Part shown: piece after piece, positions 17,130-26,700 of the stretch | Layout: every line of letters starts with the position of its first letter | Numbering within the stretch: the first letter of the stretch is position 1 | Assembly (NCBI GenBank): GCA_965198565.1 | Contig: OZ240665.1 | Coordinates: forward strand, 248,001-312,000 | Source of the DNA: LMUY01 sp965198565 | GTDB taxonomy: Bacteria; Pseudomonadota; Alphaproteobacteria; Acetobacterales; Acetobacteraceae | Length of the DNA stretch: 64,000 nucleotides | Reading direction: 5' to 3' | The notes under the pieces: generated by a model | What the model saw: the letters and a program-made list of their open reading frames with translations, nothing else | Databases searched by the model: none | What the model was told of the DNA's origin: nothing | Position numbers and translations under genes: made by a program

Positions 17130-18612
17130 CCTCACCGAATTCGGCCTGGCCGACGCGGCCGCCGGGCTGCGGGCGCGGCGGTTCAGCGCGCGCGAGTTGG
17201 CCCAGGCGCATCTGGATGGCATCGCGGCGCTGGGCGACGAACTCAACGCCTTCATCACGCTCACGCCCGAACTGGCGCTGGCGCAGGCCGATGCCGCCGA
17301 CGCCGCGCTGGCGCGGGGGAACGCCGGGGCGCTTGCCGGCATCCCGCTCGCCATCAAGGACGTATTCTGCACCCGCGGCGTCCGCACCACCGCGGGCAGC
17401 CGCATCCTCGAGCCGTTCGTGCCACCCTATGAAAGCACGGTGACGGCCAAGCTGCTGGGCGACGGCGCCGTGTTCCTGGGCAAGACCAACATGGACGAGT
17501 TCGCCATGGGCTCCTCCAACATGAGCAGCGCATTCGGCCCGGTGACCAACCCGTGGTCGCCGCCCGGGGTGAAGCTGGTGCCCGGCGGCTCCTCTGGCGG
17601 CTCGGCGGCGGCGGTGGCGGCGGGGCTGGCGATCGGTGCGACGGGCACGGACACCGGCGGCTCGATCCGGCAGCCGGCGGCCCTGTGCGGCATCGTGGGG
17701 GTGAAGCCCAGCTATGGCCGCTGCAGCCGCTGGGGCGTGGTGGCGTTCGCCTCCTCGCTGGACCATCCGGGGCCGTTCGCGCGCTCGGTCACGGATGCGG
17801 CGCTGCTGCTCGGCTCGATGGCCGGATTCGACCCAAAGGACAGCACCTCGGCCGACCGCCCCGTGCCGGACTTTGCCGCCGCCTGCCGCCGCGGGGTGCG
17901 GGGGCTGCGGATCGGGGTGCCGCAGGAATACCGCTCCGACGGGATGGCGCCGGAGATCATGGCGCTGTGGGAGCAGGGATTGGGCTGGCTGCGCGCTGCC
18001 GGGGCGACGGTCGTGGATGTTTCGCTGCCGCATACCAAATATGGGCTCGCGGCGTACTATATAGTTGCACCGGCGGAGGCGTCCTCGAACCTGGCGCGGT
18101 ATGACGGCGTCCGGTTTGGCCGCCGGGTCGCGGGCGAGAGCCTCACCGAGCTGTATGAGCGGACCCGGGCCGAAGGCTTCGGCGAGGAGGTCCGCCGCCG
18201 GATCATGGTGGGGACCTACGTGCTCTCCGCCGGCTATTACGACGCCTACTACACCCGCGCCCAAAAGGTCCGCGCGCTGATCCTGCGGGACTTTACCGAC
18301 GCCTTCACCCAGGTGGACGCCCTGCTGGCGCCGACCACCCCGAACGCCGCGTTCGCCCAAGGCGACAAGATGGATGACCCGGTCACGATGTATCTCAACG
18401 ATGTCTTCACGGTGAATGCCAACCTGGCTGGTGTCCCTGCCCTCTCGCTGCCAGCGGGGCTTAATGACGCCGGGCTGCCGCTTGGCCTGCAGGTGATCGG
18501 GCGACCGTTCGACGAGGAAACGATGTTTGCGGTCGCCGGCACGATTGAAACGGCCGCCGGGTTCAGCGCGCGGCCACGGTTGCGCGCGGGGGAGGTTCAT
18601 CATGGCCGTTGA
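17101..18612 (+). CDS. gatA: Asp-tRNA(Asn)/Glu-tRNA(Gln) amidotransferase subunit A
   Basis: Glutaminase subunit of GatCAB. It is an amidase-signature enzyme of 503 residues from ATG 17101 or 495 from ATG 17125. The Ser-cisSer-Lys triad is visible as PLAIKDVF, the glycine/serine-rich GGSSGGSAAAVAAG and GTDTGGSIRQPAALCG. NMDEFAMGSSN is typical. The second start gives the usual N-terminus (SLTEFGLADAAAGLR), while the first adds eight residues derived from a short duplication. The gene overlaps the next one by 11 bases. Confidence 0.95.
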   Translation: MSVAQGGGMSLTEFGLADAAAGLRARRFSARELAQAHLDGIAALGDELNAFITLTPELALAQADAADAALARGNAGALAGIPLAIKDVFCTRGVRTTAGSRILEPFVPPYESTVTAKLLGDGAVFLGKTNMDEFAMGSSNMSSAFGPVTNPWSPPGVKLVPGGSSGGSAAAVAAGLAIGATGTDTGGSIRQPAALCGIVGVKPSYGRCSRWGVVAFASSLDHPGPFARSVTDAALLLGSMAGFDPKDSTSADRPVPDFAAACRRGVRGLRIGVPQEYRSDGMAPEIMALWEQGLGWLRAAGATVVDVSLPHTKYGLAAYYIVAPAEASSNLARYDGVRFGRRVAGESLTELYERTRAEGFGEEVRRRIMVGTYVLSAGYYDAYYTRAQKVRALILRDFTDAFTQVDALLAPTTPNAAFAQGDKMDDPVTMYLNDVFTVNANLAGVPALSLPAGLNDAGLPLGLQVIGRPFDEETMFAVAGTIETAAGFSARPRLRAGEVHHGR

Positions 18613-19087
18613 CCTGGCAGCCAAGACGGTCGCCGAGTTGGAGACCATCCTACGCAACCACGAGACGGCGGGGAAAACCACCGCCCCCTCGTTCAAGGCG
18701 GCGCTGGCCGAGCTGGGCGCGCGCAAGACCGCGAGCTTGAGCCTGGATCGGACGGTGGAGATCATCGGGGAGGCTGCAAGGCGGCGGCAGTTCATCGCCT
18801 ACCGGCAGGTTGCGGAGCAGAATGGGGTGGAGTGGAGCAAGGCCAATGTGGCGATGCGCAAGCACCTGCTCGCGGTATGCGAATATGGCCACCGCAAGGG
18901 GCTGCCGATGCTGTCGGCCATCGTGGTGAGCCAGAACCACGTGGCGGACGGCGGCATGGACGAGCCGACGCTCACAGGCTTCTGCAAGGCGGCGCGCGCG
19001 CTGAAGCTCGATGTCGCCGACCCGGCGACGTTCCTTAAAGAGCAGCAGGCGGAGGTGTTCACGGCCGCGGCGGAAGGGCGCTTCTGA
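18602..19087 (+). CDS. Unknown protein embedded in the gat operon
   Basis: A 161-residue protein starting at ATG 18602, 11 bases before the gatA stop, and ending in a TGATG overlap with gatB, so it is tightly coupled to both. The N-terminal third is helical (TVAELETILRNHETAGK...SFKAALAELGA). The C-terminal part, FIAYRQVAEQNGV...LLAVCEYGHRKGLPMLSAIVV, resembles a small winged-helix-like domain with a conserved C...GLP.LSA.VV pattern that I recall from restriction- and phage-associated proteins. I do not know its function. The position hints at a link to GatCAB or simply an operon insertion. Confidence 0.75.
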   Translation: MAVDLAAKTVAELETILRNHETAGKTTAPSFKAALAELGARKTASLSLDRTVEIIGEAARRRQFIAYRQVAEQNGVEWSKANVAMRKHLLAVCEYGHRKGLPMLSAIVVSQNHVADGGMDEPTLTGFCKAARALKLDVADPATFLKEQQAEVFTAAAEGRF

Positions 19088-20535
19088 TGAGCTACACCCT
19101 GGCCGGGGAGACCGGCGACTGGGAGGTCGTCTGCGGGCTGGAGGTGCATGCACAAGTGACCAGCCGCGCCAAGCTGTTCTCCGCCGCCGCCACCGCGTTC
19201 GGCGCCGACCCCAACAGCCAGGTGAGCTTCGTCGACGCCGGGTTCCCCGGGATGCTGCCGGTGGTGAACGGCGAGTGCGTGGCGCAGGCGGTGCGCACCG
19301 GATTGGGGCTGGACGCGCAGATCAACCTGGTCAGCCAGTTCGACCGCAAGAACTATTTTTATGCCGACCTGCCGCAAGGCTACCAGATCAGTCAGTTGTA
19401 TCACCCGATCGTGGGCGCCGGGCAGGTCGAGATCGAGGTGGGCGGGGAGTCGCGGCGCATCGGCGTCACGCGGCTGCACCTGGAGCAGGACGCCGGCAAG
19501 TCGCTGCACGACCAGGACCCGGCGCGCTCGCTGATCGACCTCAACCGCTCCGGCGTGGCGCTGATGGAGATCGTGTCCGAGCCGGACATCCGCTCGCCCG
19601 AGGAAGCTGGCGCGTATCTGCGCAAGCTTAGGTCCATCCTACGCTATCTCGGCACCTGCGACGGCAATATGGAGGAGGGCTCGTTGCGGGCGGACGTGAA
19701 CGTCTCGGTGCGCAAGCCTGGCGAGCCGTTCCGCACCCGCTGCGAGGTGAAGAACGTGAACTCGATCCGCTTTGTCACCCATGCGGTGGAGGCGGAGGCA
19801 CGGCGCCAGATCGAAGTTTGGGAATCGGGCGGCACCGTGGTGCAGGAGACGCGGCTGTACGATAGCGGACGTGGCGAAACCCGCTCGATGCGCTCCAAGG
19901 AGGACGCGCACGACTACCGCTACTTCCCCGATCCGGATTTGCTGCCGCTGGTGCTGGAGCCGTCCTGGGTGGACGAGCTGCGCCGCGCATTGCCGGAGTT
20001 GCCGGACGCGAAACAAGCGCGCTTCGTGGCGCAGTATGGACTGTCGCCCTATGACGCCGGGGTGTTGGTGGCGGAGCAACCGGTGGCGCTGTTCTTCGAG
20101 GCGGTCGCGCGCGGGCGGGACGCCAAGGCGGCGGCCAACTGGGTGATGGGGGACCTGTTTGCGGCGCTGAACCGCACGGGGCGGACGATCGAGACGTCGC
20201 CGGTGTCGGCCGCCGCGCTCGGCGAGATGCTGGACTTGATGGCGGACGGCACCATTAACGGGCGCATCGCCAAGGACGTGTTCGAGGCGATGGTGGAGAC
20301 CGGCGGGGCGCCCGGCGTGATCGTGGACCAGCGCGGGCTGCGGCAGGTGACCGACAGCTCGGCGATCGACGCCGCGATCGAAGCGGTGATGGCGGCCAAT
20401 CCGGACAAGGTGGCGCAGTATCGCGGCGGCAAGGACAAGCTGTTCGGGTTTTTCGTGGGCCAGGTGATGAAGGCGACGGGCGGCAAGGGCAATCCTGGCC
20501 TGATCAACGACGGGCTGAAGCAGCGGCTCGGCTGA
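19087..20535 (+). CDS. gatB: Asp-tRNA(Asn)/Glu-tRNA(Gln) amidotransferase subunit B
   Basis: tRNA-binding, kinase-like subunit of GatCAB, 482 residues. It begins WEVVCGLEVHAQVTSRAKLF and continues with RKNYFYADLPQGYQISQ, LEQDAGKSLHDQ and DLNRSGVALMEIVSEPD. The Yqey-like C-terminal domain ends VGQVMKATGGKGNPGLINDG. Ribosomes probably reach it from the preceding gene through the one-base overlap. A strong hairpin follows the stop. Confidence 0.96.
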   Translation: MSYTLAGETGDWEVVCGLEVHAQVTSRAKLFSAAATAFGADPNSQVSFVDAGFPGMLPVVNGECVAQAVRTGLGLDAQINLVSQFDRKNYFYADLPQGYQISQLYHPIVGAGQVEIEVGGESRRIGVTRLHLEQDAGKSLHDQDPARSLIDLNRSGVALMEIVSEPDIRSPEEAGAYLRKLRSILRYLGTCDGNMEEGSLRADVNVSVRKPGEPFRTRCEVKNVNSIRFVTHAVEAEARRQIEVWESGGTVVQETRLYDSGRGETRSMRSKEDAHDYRYFPDPDLLPLVLEPSWVDELRRALPELPDAKQARFVAQYGLSPYDAGVLVAEQPVALFFEAVARGRDAKAAANWVMGDLFAALNRTGRTIETSPVSAAALGEMLDLMADGTINGRIAKDVFEAMVETGGAPGVIVDQRGLRQVTDSSAIDAAIEAVMAANPDKVAQYRGGKDKLFGFFVGQVMKATGGKGNPGLINDGLKQRLG

Positions 20536-20567
20536 AGGCTGCCAGCCCGTGAGGGGTGGCAGCCTTC
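20534..20567. terminator. Bidirectional hairpin between gatB and the lysis-like cassette
   Basis: Perfect 11-base arms GAAGGCTGCCA (20534-20544) and TGGCAGCCTTC (20557-20567) with a 12-base loop. It sits between the convergent gatB and lipoprotein genes; the 5' arm includes the gatB stop. There is no long T-run. Confidence 0.7.
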
Positions 20568-20574
20568 GTCCGCA

Positions 20575-20913
20575 TTATCGGGCGCTGGGCGCGACGAGGA
20601 TGTAGGGTGCGGCGTCCGCCAGCAGCTCGGCCGCGAGCGAGGCCAGCGTGGGCGCCGTGCTGGCCTGGGAGGCGGCGGTTTGGGCGTCGGCGATGTACGG
20701 CGCGGCCGTTGCCGTGACGGTGCGGATCTCGGTTCGCACCGCCGGGTTCGCCGCTTCGGCCTGCTCGGCGGCACCCAACGCGGCCTGATAGGACGCCAGC
20801 GCGGCGGTGGCGACTTGGCCGACCTGTGTCGTGACGGCCGGCGTGGCGCCGTTCTGGCTGGTGCAACCGGCGCCGAGCGCACAGACGAAGGCGATGGAGA
20901 GGAGACGAAGCAT
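20575..20913 (-). CDS. Small alanine-rich lipoprotein
   Basis: A 112-residue protein with a short basic and hydrophobic signal and a lipobox-like end at Cys17 (CALGAGCTSQNG), so probable attachment to a membrane. The rest is Ala/Thr-rich and predicted helical (TAALASYQAALGAAEQAEA). It is the third gene of a minus-strand cassette after a muramidase and a two-helix membrane protein. In phage cassettes a small lipoprotein in this place is often an outer-membrane spanin (Rz1). Here the proline content is low, so a spanin role is only a suggestion. Confidence 0.65.
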   Translation of the reverse strand: MLRLLSIAFVCALGAGCTSQNGATPAVTTQVGQVATAALASYQAALGAAEQAEAANPAVRTEIRTVTATAAPYIADAQTAASQASTAPTLASLAAELLADAAPYILVAPSAR

Positions 20914-20955
20914 GTTTGTCCTAAGTCCGTGGATGAGGAGACGGTTAGGCCGGGC

Positions 20956-21309
20956 CTAAGCTGCCTTGGCGGGGGCTGGTGCGGCGGCCTGCGCCGGCGG
21001 GCTGGCCAGCACCCCGGCGATCGGCTGCTTGGTCAGCGCGCGCATCCCGTAGCTTCCGACCAGGACGGCGATGCCCGAGAGTAGGCTGCAAGTGGTGTCG
21101 TCGAAGCCGAAGCCATAGCGGGTGGAAAGCCAGGCGACGACGCCGGCGGCCAAGGTGCCCCAAGGCGTCCGGCTGGCGAGCAGCGGCTTGGTTTCGAGTT
21201 GGGTGGCGAGCGCCGGGTTGAGCGCATAGAGGTTGGCAATCAGGTTCGGCAGCGATTTGGCCGCGGCGATCGCTTCGTTCACGGCGGCAGTCGGTGACAA
21301 TGTGGGCAT
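20956..21309 (-). CDS. Holin-like small membrane protein
   Basis: A 117-residue protein with two predicted membrane helices, about residues 49-66 (WGTLAAGVVAWLSTRYGF) and 73-90 (CSLLSGIAVLVGSYGM), and an Ala/Pro/Lys-rich C-terminal tail. Size, topology and the place 13 bases after a GH108 muramidase gene fit a class II holin. I do not recognise a specific holin family, so the name rests on context. Confidence 0.6.
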   Translation of the reverse strand: MPTLSPTAAVNEAIAAAKSLPNLIANLYALNPALATQLETKPLLASRTPWGTLAAGVVAWLSTRYGFGFDDTTCSLLSGIAVLVGSYGMRALTKQPIAGVLASPPAQAAAPAPAKAA

Positions 21310-21322
21310 GGGTGCGGGTTCC

Positions 21323-21925
21323 TTAGGCGGAAGCGGCGACGGGCTTGGTCGCAGCGTGGACAGGTTGAGCGTGGGCAGGTTTGGCTGGGGCGGTTTGCTT
21401 GATGGTGCTTGGCGCCATCTGCAAGGCGGCGGCTTCGCGGCGCGTGGTACGGGCGGCCCAACCTTTGCCGAACGTCTGGTTCTTCAGGCTGGCGTAGAAA
21501 GCCTGCTGCGCGGAGGCGAGTGCGGCGATGCGCGCCCGCAGCACAATGCCTTGGCACGCCGAGCATTTGATGGTGTTGGGGCCGGCCGCGCCATCCTGCT
21601 TGGTACCGACGAGGCGCTGGAGCATCTTCACAGCAGAGCCGGGGCCATGGTTGACGCCGAAATCGAACACCATGAGGTCCAGCCCGGGTGGCAGGCTGGT
21701 GCCGGCAACGGTCTGCCAATAGTGAACCTGGTAGATCTCGCGCGCGTCGGCGAGCGTGAGTTGCCGGACATCCTCGGCGGTGCAGGGATGGCCGCGCCAC
21801 GCGGACAATCCGCCGAGCGTGATGCCGAAGTTGGTCGGGCCGCCGGGATCGGCCGGGTTGTCGACGTAAGTGCCCTCGTTCTCGGGGCGCAAGGTGAAAT
21901 CGACGCAAGCATCAAATACGGCCAT
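21323..21925 (-). CDS. Glycoside hydrolase family 108 muramidase (endolysin-like)
   Basis: Peptidoglycan-cleaving N-acetylmuramidase of the GH108 type, 200 residues from ATG 21925. The catalytic region is ENEGTYVDNPADPGGPTNFGIT, with Glu17 as the likely acid. It is followed by FDFGVNHGPGSAVKMLQRLVG and the C-terminal binding-domain segment FYASLKNQTFGKGWAARTTR. There is no signal peptide, so export would need the neighbouring holin-like protein. The C-terminus is Ala/Pro/Lys-rich. GH108 includes phage endolysins and TtsA, a muramidase needed for typhoid toxin release. No phage structural genes are nearby. Confidence 0.88.
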   Translation of the reverse strand: MAVFDACVDFTLRPENEGTYVDNPADPGGPTNFGITLGGLSAWRGHPCTAEDVRQLTLADAREIYQVHYWQTVAGTSLPPGLDLMVFDFGVNHGPGSAVKMLQRLVGTKQDGAAGPNTIKCSACQGIVLRARIAALASAQQAFYASLKNQTFGKGWAARTTRREAAALQMAPSTIKQTAPAKPAHAQPVHAATKPVAASA

Positions 21926-22494
21926 TAGGCGGAACCTATTTCCTGGGACATGGTTGGGAACATGGGTTGGCGGAGCTGAGTGGAGCGGACCTGCAATGGG
22001 GAAGGGAAACCAGCCATCTTTACCCACGCCATCAAGGGAGCGATCGCATCCTTGGCCGCCAACCACAGGGCAGCCCGAGGGATCGGCGCGATCTCACGCT
22101 AGGAACTTAGTCCTTGACCGAAGGCATGGTCCAGAATTTTCACAAAGTCGCGAGCAAATGTGTCGCCTTGGCGCTCCACCCGGGGTAGAACGCTGATTGT
22201 CGTCACACTATGAGACTTGCCTGCGCGATGGAGACGCCCTCTATCTCTGCCCCGGCTTGCTGTGGGCTAGCCAGGACGCAACCAGCGGCCGCGCGAGTTC
22301 GGCGGGCTCGACCCGGCTCCACGAGCGTTCGGCCGGCCGGCAAAACCGAGCCTTCGGAACCGAGGCCCGGTGTCGCATGGCTGTTGGGAGACCAGAACGG
22401 GCGCTTGTGGCATAACGGTTCAGGCTGGCGCCGCCGCCAAGCGGCCCATTGACGAGGTGTGGCGTGAGCATGGTGCAGTCCGGAGTGGCCGCGT
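21926..22494. other. 569-bp intergenic region
   Basis: This separates the muramidase cassette from the divergent RND operon. Short frames here do not show coding bias I trust. It should hold promoters for both directions. A weak TTGACC element lies near 22114, but I cannot name a promoter or operator with confidence. Confidence 0.5.
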
Positions 22495-23778
22495 ATGAAT
22501 GACCAACTGGAAGTGCGGACGCCGACCCGGCGGGCCGACCCGCTGGTGGCTCCGCCTCGCCGCCGGGCGCGCTGGACATGGCTGCTTGGCTTGCTGATCC
22601 TGGTCGGCACCGGCCTGCTCGCTTGGTACCTGCTGCAGAGCCGCCACCAGCCGAGCACGGGCGCTCGCAACGGCGGGCCGCCACAGCCAGTGGGCGTGGC
22701 GACGGTGGGCACCGGCAACGTGGACGTGGTGCTGACCGGCCTCGGCGCCGTAACCCCGCTGGCCACCGTGACGGTGGTGACCCAGATCAACGGCCAGCTC
22801 ACCCAGGTGAACTTCCAAGAAGGGCAGATCATCCACAAGGGCGACTTCCTGGCGCAGATCGACCCGCGCCCCTACGAAGTGTCGCTCGAGCAGGCACAAG
22901 GCACGTTGGCGCACGACCAAGGATTGCTCGGCCAAGCGAAGTCCGACTACGCGCGCTATGTCACCCTGAACAAGCAGGACAGCATTTCGAAGCAGCAGGT
23001 GGACGACCAGGGCTATTTGATCAAGCAATACGAAGGCACGGTTATCACAGATCAGGGCGCGGTCGACAGCGCCAAACTCAACCTCGTGTATTGCCATATC
23101 ACCTCGCCCATCGATGGCCGCGTGGGCATCCGCCTGGTCGACCCGGGCAACTACGTCCAGACCAGCAACACCTCCGGCCTGTTCGTGCTGACTCAGGAGC
23201 AGCCTATGTCGGTGCTGTTCACCTTGCCGGAAGACGATGTCAGCGAGGTGGAACAGCAAGCCAAGGCGAGCACGCTGACGGCGGAAGCGTACGATCGCAC
23301 CGGCACCAAGCTGATCGCGACGGGTACGCTGGCAAGCACCGACAACCAGATCGACAACACGACGGGCACGCTGAAGCTGCGCGCGATGTTCCCCAACCGG
23401 GACGAGACGTTGTTCCCGCAGGAGTTCGTCAACATCCGGCTGATCGTGCGTAAACTGACCGGCGTAGTGGTCGTTCCGCAAGCCGCCGTGCAGCATGGGG
23501 CACCGGGCGATTTCGTGTATGTGGTCAAGCCCGACAACACGGTGGCGGTGCAGGTGGTCAAGACCGGCGTGACGCAAGGGCAGACGCTGCAGGTCGTCCA
23601 GGGCCTCAGTCCGGGCGACAAGGTGGTGACCGACGGGCTGGACCGCTTGCGCGATGGCGCACGGATCAGCGTGATCGACCCGAACAAGCCGGCCGCGCCG
23701 GAGGGGGGTGGGCGGCCCGGCGGCGGCCGCGGGCGACGCAATGGCGGCGCGCAGAACGGTGCACCGCCGGCACAATGA
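22495..23778 (+). CDS. mdtA: RND efflux periplasmic adaptor, MdtA type
   Basis: Membrane fusion protein that links inner-membrane RND pumps to an outer-membrane channel. The 427 residues have a basic cytoplasmic start, one membrane anchor (about 27-47, WTWLLGLLILVGTGLLAWYL) and a lipoyl/hairpin region (GLGAVTPLATVTVVTQINGQ). The beta-barrel and membrane-proximal domains end in a Gly/Arg/Asn-rich tail. KLNLVYCHITSPIDGRVGIR is typical of MdtA. It starts a four-gene operon; its stop overlaps the next start (ATGA). Confidence 0.9.
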   Translation: MNDQLEVRTPTRRADPLVAPPRRRARWTWLLGLLILVGTGLLAWYLLQSRHQPSTGARNGGPPQPVGVATVGTGNVDVVLTGLGAVTPLATVTVVTQINGQLTQVNFQEGQIIHKGDFLAQIDPRPYEVSLEQAQGTLAHDQGLLGQAKSDYARYVTLNKQDSISKQQVDDQGYLIKQYEGTVITDQGAVDSAKLNLVYCHITSPIDGRVGIRLVDPGNYVQTSNTSGLFVLTQEQPMSVLFTLPEDDVSEVEQQAKASTLTAEAYDRTGTKLIATGTLASTDNQIDNTTGTLKLRAMFPNRDETLFPQEFVNIRLIVRKLTGVVVVPQAAVQHGAPGDFVYVVKPDNTVAVQVVKTGVTQGQTLQVVQGLSPGDKVVTDGLDRLRDGARISVIDPNKPAAPEGGGRPGGGRGRRNGGAQNGAPPAQ

Positions 23779-26700
23779 GCCCGTCGCGTATCTTTATCCT
23801 ACGTCCCGTCGGCACGACGCTGCTGATGGCGGCGATCCTGCTCGTGGGCATCATTGCCTACGGCTTCCTGCCGATTTCGGCGCTGCCGGAAGTCGATTAC
23901 CCGACCATACAGGTGCAGACGTTCTATCCCGGTGCGAGCCCTGAGGTGATGACGACGGCGGTGACGGCGCCGCTCGAGCGCCAGTTCGGCGAGATGCCGG
24001 GTCTGTCGCAGATGTCGTCGGCATCATCGGGTGGCGCCTCGGTGATCACGCTGCAGTTCGCGTTGTCGCTCAGCCTGGATGTCGCGGAGCAGGAGGTACA
24101 GGCGGCGATCAACGCGGCCACCAACCTGCTGCCGTCGGACCTGCCGGCGCCGCCGATCTACAATAAGGTGAACCCGGCGGACACGCCCATCCTCACCTTG
24201 GCATTGACCAGCAAGACGATGCCGCTGACACAGGTGGAAGACTTGGCGGATGTGCGGCTGGCGCAGAAGATCAGCCAGCAGCCGGGCGTGGGGCTGGTCT
24301 CGATCAGCGGTGGCAACCGGCCTGCGGTGCGCATCGTGCTCAATCCGCGCGCGCTGTCCGCCTACGGGCTCGCGATCGACGACATCCGCACCATCATCGG
24401 CACCCAGAACACAGACACGCCGAAGGGCAGTTTCGACGGCCCGAGCCAGAGCACGACCATCGACGACAACGACCAGATCACCAGCGCGGCCGGCTACAAG
24501 AACCTGATCATCGCCTACAAGAACGGCAGGCCGGTCCGGCTCGGCGACGTCGCGACGATCGTGGACGGGGCGGAGAACAACCAGTTGGCGGCCTGGGCCA
24601 ACCGCACGCCGGCCGTCATCCTCAATATCCAGCGCCAGCCCGGCTCCAACGTGATCGCCGTGGTCAACGACATCAAGCGGCTGCTGCCACAGATCGAAGC
24701 GTCGATTCCAAGCGCCGTCACCGTCGCCGTGCTGAGCGACCGGACCACGACCATCCGCGCCTCGGTGAACGACGTCGAGTTCGAGCTTGGCCTTTCGGTG
24801 GCCCTCGTGGTGCTGGTAATCTTCTTGTTCCTGCGCAACCTGCCGGCGACGCTGATCCCGTCGCTCTCCGTGCCGCTGTCGCTCGTGGGGACGCTGGCAG
24901 TGATGTATCTGCTTGGCTTCAGCCTCGACAACCTGTCGTTGATGGCGCTGACCATCTCAACCGGCTTCGTTGTCGATGACGCCATCGTCATGATCGAGAA
25001 CATCGCGCGCCACGTGGAGGACGGGGAGTCGCCGTTGCAGGCGGCGCTGGAGGGCTCGCGCGAGATCGGCTTCACCATCATCTCGCTCACCGTATCGCTG
25101 ATTGCGGTGCTGATCCCGCTGCTGTTCATGGGCGACGTGGTCGGGCGTTTGTTCAACGAGTTTGCCGTGACGCTCTCCGTCACCATCGTGATTTCGGCGG
25201 TGGTCTCGCTGACCTTGGTGCCGATGATGTGCGCCTTGTTGGTGCGGCATCGGCCGGACGCGCAACGCAGCCGGCTGGACCTGATCGCCGAGCGCGGGTT
25301 CGACCGCGTGGTCGCCGGATATGGACGCTGGCTGAACTGGGTGCTGGACCGGCAGGGGCTCACTTTGCTGGTGGCCGCGCTCACGCTGGGCATGACGGTG
25401 GTGCTCTACATCGTGATCCCGAAAGGCTTCTTTCCGGTGCAGGACACGAGCGCCATCCAAGGCATTTCGGAGGCGGCGCAAGATACGTCGTTTTCCGCCA
25501 TGGTGGCGCATCAGCAAGATTTGGCCGACGCCATCCTGGCTGACCCGGCGGTCGAGAGCCTGTCCTCCTTCATCGGCGTGGATGGCACCAACACGACGCT
25601 GAACAACGGCCGATTCCTGATCAACCTCAAGCCAAAAGACGAACGCGACCTGAGCGTGACCGGGGTGATCCGGCGGCTGACCGAGGAGACCGCCTCTGTC
25701 GTCGGTATCCGGCTCGCCATGCAGCCGGTGCAGGACTTGACGATCGATTCCACCGTCAGCAGCGCCGAGTATCACTTCTTCCTGGAGAATCCGGACGCGT
25801 CCCAGTTTGCGACCTACGTGCCGAAGCTGGTGGCCGAACTCGCACAATCGCCATCCTTTGAATCCGTCAGCAGCGATCTCAACACCAACGGCAAGGCGGT
25901 CGACATGGTGGTCGATCGCGGGACGGCCGCGCGGTTCGGCATCACCATCGCCACCATCGACAACGCGCTCTACGACGCATTTGGCCAGCGCATCGCCTCG
26001 ACCCTGTACACGCAGTCCAACCAATACCGGGTGATCATCCAGGCCGACGTGATTGATAGCCAGAGCCTAGAGCAGGCGTTGAACGGGATTTATCTCACGT
26101 CGGCGACGTCCACTACGGGCCAGGTTCCGCTCTCGGCCATCGTGCACCTGTCGACGCGGAACAACAGCTTGCAGGTGCAGCATTTAGGGCAGTTCCCGGC
26201 CACCTCGGTTTCGTTCAATCTCGCCAACGGCACCTCGCTGGATACGGCCGTGGCTGAAATCGAGCGTGCGGAGCACGAGATCGGGCTACCGGACAGCTTC
26301 ACCACCGCGTATCAGGGCTCGCTCGCGGCGTTCAAGGCATCGCTTTCAAACGAGTTGCTGTTGATCCTGGCGGCGCTGGTCGCGGTCTATGTTGTGCTCG
26401 GCGTGCTCTACGAAAGCTTCATCCATCCGCTGACCATCTTGTCCACGCTGCCATCCGCCGGCGTGGGCGCGCTGATCGCGCTCGACCTCACGGGCCACGA
26501 CCTCGACATCATCGGCATCATCGGCATCATCCTGCTGATCGGCATCGTGAAGAAAAACGCCATCATGATGATCGACTTCGCGCTGGCCGCCGAGCGGACC
26601 GAGGGCAAGCCGCCACGGGAAGCGATCTATCAGGCTTGCCTGCTGCGGTTTAGGCCCATCCTCATGACGACGATGGCGGCGTTGCTGGGCGCCTTGCCGC

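Noticed and set aside
20575..20913. Calling the lipoprotein an Rz1 spanin outright
   Set aside because: Low proline content and no overlapping Rz gene; only size and position match.
22203..22838. 211-residue minus-strand frame over the mdtA start
   Set aside because: Antisense to a clear MdtA protein, no recognisable domain.
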